From Sulfurovum sp. UBA1140 (GTDB lineage Bacteria > Campylobacterota > Campylobacteria > Campylobacterales > Sulfurovaceae), in contig DCAF01000019.1 of the NCBI GenBank assembly GCA_002311915.1, positions 309 through 22,635 of the forward strand: 22,327 nt of DNA, given 5' to 3'. The notes under the pieces are model-generated. The model saw only the letters and a program-made list of their open reading frames with translations. It did not search any database and had not been told where the DNA came from. Shown here one piece after another: positions 20,546 to 22,327 of the stretch; the first letter of the stretch is position 1, and each line of letters starts with the position of its first letter. The position numbers and the translations under genes are program-made.

Positions 20546-22327
20546 TTATTTCCCAACCCCCAAAGCAAAATTAGGAATGCTCTTGGGTATTTCTGTGGTG
20601 GGTTTCTGTTTTCCATTGGTTAAGACTTTAACTCTTTGGGTCATATAGAGGTCTATCTCTTTAATGGTAATAATACCATCAGCATCAACATCTGCTTTTG
20701 ACTCTTTAAGCCCCTCTAACAGAGACTTGGTAAATGCTCCATGTCCCCACTCATCTTTTTCATAACTGTACCCGTTACCTGTAGTTGCCATCATTACGAT
20801 AGCCCCTGTTCCTGCCTCGACAATAGATTTAATTGCTCCTGTAATATTTCCCCTTCTTCTTGAACCTGTAATGTTTCCACTGTGGCAAGTATCGGCTAAA
20901 AGTATCACTTTAGAAGGCAGATTTTTTATCGTATCTTCTATCTCTAACCATTTCAAAGCTGTTCTTCTAAGTTTTTGAACATTGGTATCATGACTTATAA
21001 AGTAGTAGTTACTCTTCTCATCATTCTCTCCATGACCTGCCATAAATATAATGGCTAAATCTCGTTGAGTCACCTCTTTGTCTATCCAATCTAACCCATC
21101 CAATATATTATCGGTCGTAGCCTCTTGATTAAGCAACTCTTTGACCACCACTTTTTTATAGATTTTCCCCTCTTGTTTTTTAAACATCTCTGCTACGGCG
21201 TGAGCATCTTTGTGGGCTACTTTTAGATTATAATTACTATTTTTATACTCACTCACCCCAATAGAAAGTAGATAGAGCGTTGGTTTATAAAGATTAGATA
21301 CCACGGAACTACTACTTTTTTTAGTAACCCGTACAATAATTTCATCACTAATGGCATGGCTGTTTTTGGCTCGAATAGCAATAATATTCTCTCCTTCGAC
21401 CAAATCAACCTCAATGGTAGGGTTAAGTTTCAGTTGAACCCCTCGTGTTGTTATCTTCTCTCCATTTCGCATGACCATAATCTTTTTAAGCGCTGATTGG
21501 CTCTGAATACTCAGTCTGATTTTAATGCTACCCTCTGGTGTGGTAATCGTAGAGGGGGTAAGCAACGAGAGCCTAGGAGGTGATGTTAAAACGACCTCAA
21601 CAGCTTCTACTTTTCGGTGTTTAGAGACCAACTTAATGGCTCTTGCTTCACTGCCTGTTTTGAGTACAGCCTGAACAATATCAGGTCGATAGAGTTGTGG
21701 GTACTTTTCGCTACCTACAAAATAGGCTTCATGTTCTGCCCCTTGATTAATATGATAACCAACATATTTAGCCCCCTCCAAACTGGCATCATAATACCCA
21801 TTAGGAGTCCAAGCCACCCACTCATCGGTTTTTGAGATAAAGAGACTTAGTTGAGGTTGCATTTGTTCTTTGAGTCGTGACAAATCCCAAACCCTAATCG
21901 TCTGGTCATCACTCCCACTCACAAGCCTATCCCCATCAAGAGCAATGCTCCAAACCTCTCCTGTATGCCCTACCAAATTGGCAACCTCTCTGCCCTGTTG
22001 ATTGTAGATTTTTAGAAATCCATTTGCTCCACCTGAGATGATATACTCTCCATAAAAGCCATAACAGTTGTGTCCATATCCATTGGTTGAACCTCTTATA
22101 ATGGATTTTATAACTTTGCCATTTTGTTTAATATCTAAAATGGCATCATTGTATCCATAATCTCCCCCTGCTCGGTGGTGTAGAGACAAGCCATGCCTTG
22201 TCTCTACGGCTATTTTTTTAAAACTTTTTTCGTTTTGGATTTTGCCTACTTGAAAGGTTTTTAGATTTAGGGTTTTTTGGAGTTTACTTCCTATTGTATG
22301 GCAATCTCCAGTCCATTTATTCCCCCA
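20546..22327 (-). CDS. WD40-caspase (peptidase C14) protein, 5' end outside the window
   Basis: The frame is open to the window edge, giving 593 visible residues; a TTG at 22189 could pass for a start but nothing marks it as one. In order: at least one full WD40 repeat (G-H-T-G-E-V-W-S to V-W-D-L, about 120-149) and a partial one; a linker with D-E-W-V-A-W-T-P-N-G-Y-Y-D-A-S (168-182) usual in bacterial WD40-caspases; an Ig-like strand-rich region (about 250-335); and a caspase domain with catalytic histidine in M-A-G-H432-G and cysteine in D-T-C481-H-S-G. Near the C-terminus D-V-D-A-D-G-I-I-T-I-K-E (546-557) is a perfect EF-hand loop. Likely a sensor-linked protease, perhaps in stress or defence. 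A 28-bp palindrome lies in frame at 22180-22207. Confidence 0.87.
   Translation of the reverse strand, partial: WGNKWTGDCHTIGSKLQKTLNLKTFQVGKIQNEKSFKKIAVETRHGLSLHHRAGGDYGYNDAILDIKQNGKVIKSIIRGSTNGYGHNCYGFYGEYIISGGANGFLKIYNQQGREVANLVGHTGEVWSIALDGDRLVSGSDDQTIRVWDLSRLKEQMQPQLSLFISKTDEWVAWTPNGYYDASLEGAKYVGYHINQGAEHEAYFVGSEKYPQLYRPDIVQAVLKTGSEARAIKLVSKHRKVEAVEVVLTSPPRLSLLTPSTITTPEGSIKIRLSIQSQSALKKIMVMRNGEKITTRGVQLKLNPTIEVDLVEGENIIAIRAKNSHAISDEIIVRVTKKSSSSVVSNLYKPTLYLLSIGVSEYKNSNYNLKVAHKDAHAVAEMFKKQEGKIYKKVVVKELLNQEATTDNILDGLDWIDKEVTQRDLAIIFMAGHGENDEKSNYYFISHDTNVQKLRRTALKWLEIEDTIKNLPSKVILLADTCHSGNITGSRRRGNITGAIKSIVEAGTGAIVMMATTGNGYSYEKDEWGHGAFTKSLLEGLKESKADVDADGIITIKEIDLYMTQRVKVLTNGKQKPTTEIPKSIPNFALGVGK
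22180..22207. repeat. 28-bp palindrome inside the WD40-caspase coding frame
   Basis: GTAGAGACAAG (22180-22190), a 6-nt centre, then CTTGTCTCTAC (22197-22207): self-complementary except for one central pair. It is translated as V-E-T-R-H-G-L-S-L-H with no frame disruption. It resembles dispersed REP-like palindromes of the form GTAGAGACA..TGTCTCTAC known from several bacterial genomes; no second copy is in this window. Confidence 0.65.

Noticed and set aside
22187..22189. TTG as the start codon of the WD40-caspase gene
   Set aside because: It lies inside a palindrome, has no ribosome binding site, and the same frame is open without a stop codon to the window edge; the gene is treated as partial.
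1..22327. CRISPR array, tRNA or rRNA genes
   Set aside because: No regularly spaced repeats are present, no tRNA cloverleaf with a plausible T-arm was seen, and no rRNA sequence was recognised. The repeats found are two single copies 5 kb apart.

Overview
The window looks like a chromosomal segment of a Campylobacterota (Epsilonproteobacteria) organism, probably a Sulfurovum/Sulfurimonas-type sulfur oxidiser. The evidence is an AT-rich genome, short intergenic gaps, many ATGA start/stop overlaps, extended -10 promoters without clear -35 boxes, a PgbA-type protein, and the local orders pgbA-like/glcD/rbn and alaS/maf/pbpA, which as I recall are also found in Campylobacter. The genus is inference; the coding content is read from the sequence.

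Layout. 1-334 is a mostly non-coding left edge with copy 1 of a 54-bp hairpin repeat. 335-3650 (+) is a PgbA-type protein, a GlcD-type FAD oxidase and a YihY/BrkB membrane protein. Between the last two sits an IscB/HEARO-type element (about 2404-2804): a structured RNA of about 200 nt followed by only the first 64 codons of IscB. 3651-5448 (-) holds RNase HI, diacylglycerol kinase and a lipoprotein, preceded by repeat copy 2. 5540-7681 (-) is a truncated AAA ATPase and a penicillin-binding protein 2/FtsI. 7815-10748 (+) is ftsW, murG and an L,D-transpeptidase-like gene. 10831-15025 (+) is alaS, maf and a BioF-like enzyme. 15062-17014 (+) is a class A PBP. 17067-17207 holds a palindromic, HEARO-like structured element. 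17226-20197 (-) is Bcp peroxiredoxin, an OprD-type porin, a DUF523/TudS-like protein and a DUF420 membrane protein. 20313-22327 (-) is a decayed caspase-like gene and, running off the right edge, a WD40-caspase protein.

Function. The middle of the window is a cell-wall block: two penicillin-binding proteins, the SEDS polymerase FtsW, the lipid II synthase MurG and an L,D-transpeptidase-like protein cover lipid II synthesis, glycan polymerisation and cross-linking, with Maf and AlaS beside them. The accessory layer is thin: an internally deleted IscB element whose right end abuts the rbn start codon and supplies its ribosome binding site, two 54-bp repeats that resemble that right end and carry a -10 promoter, a second HEARO-like RNA relic, an ATPase cut down beside a repeat copy, and a WD40-caspase locus with a degraded second caspase gene and an in-frame 28-bp palindrome. 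No intact new multi-gene system is visible. The most notable content is the remodelled RNA-guided (OMEGA) element and the caspase locus at the right edge.
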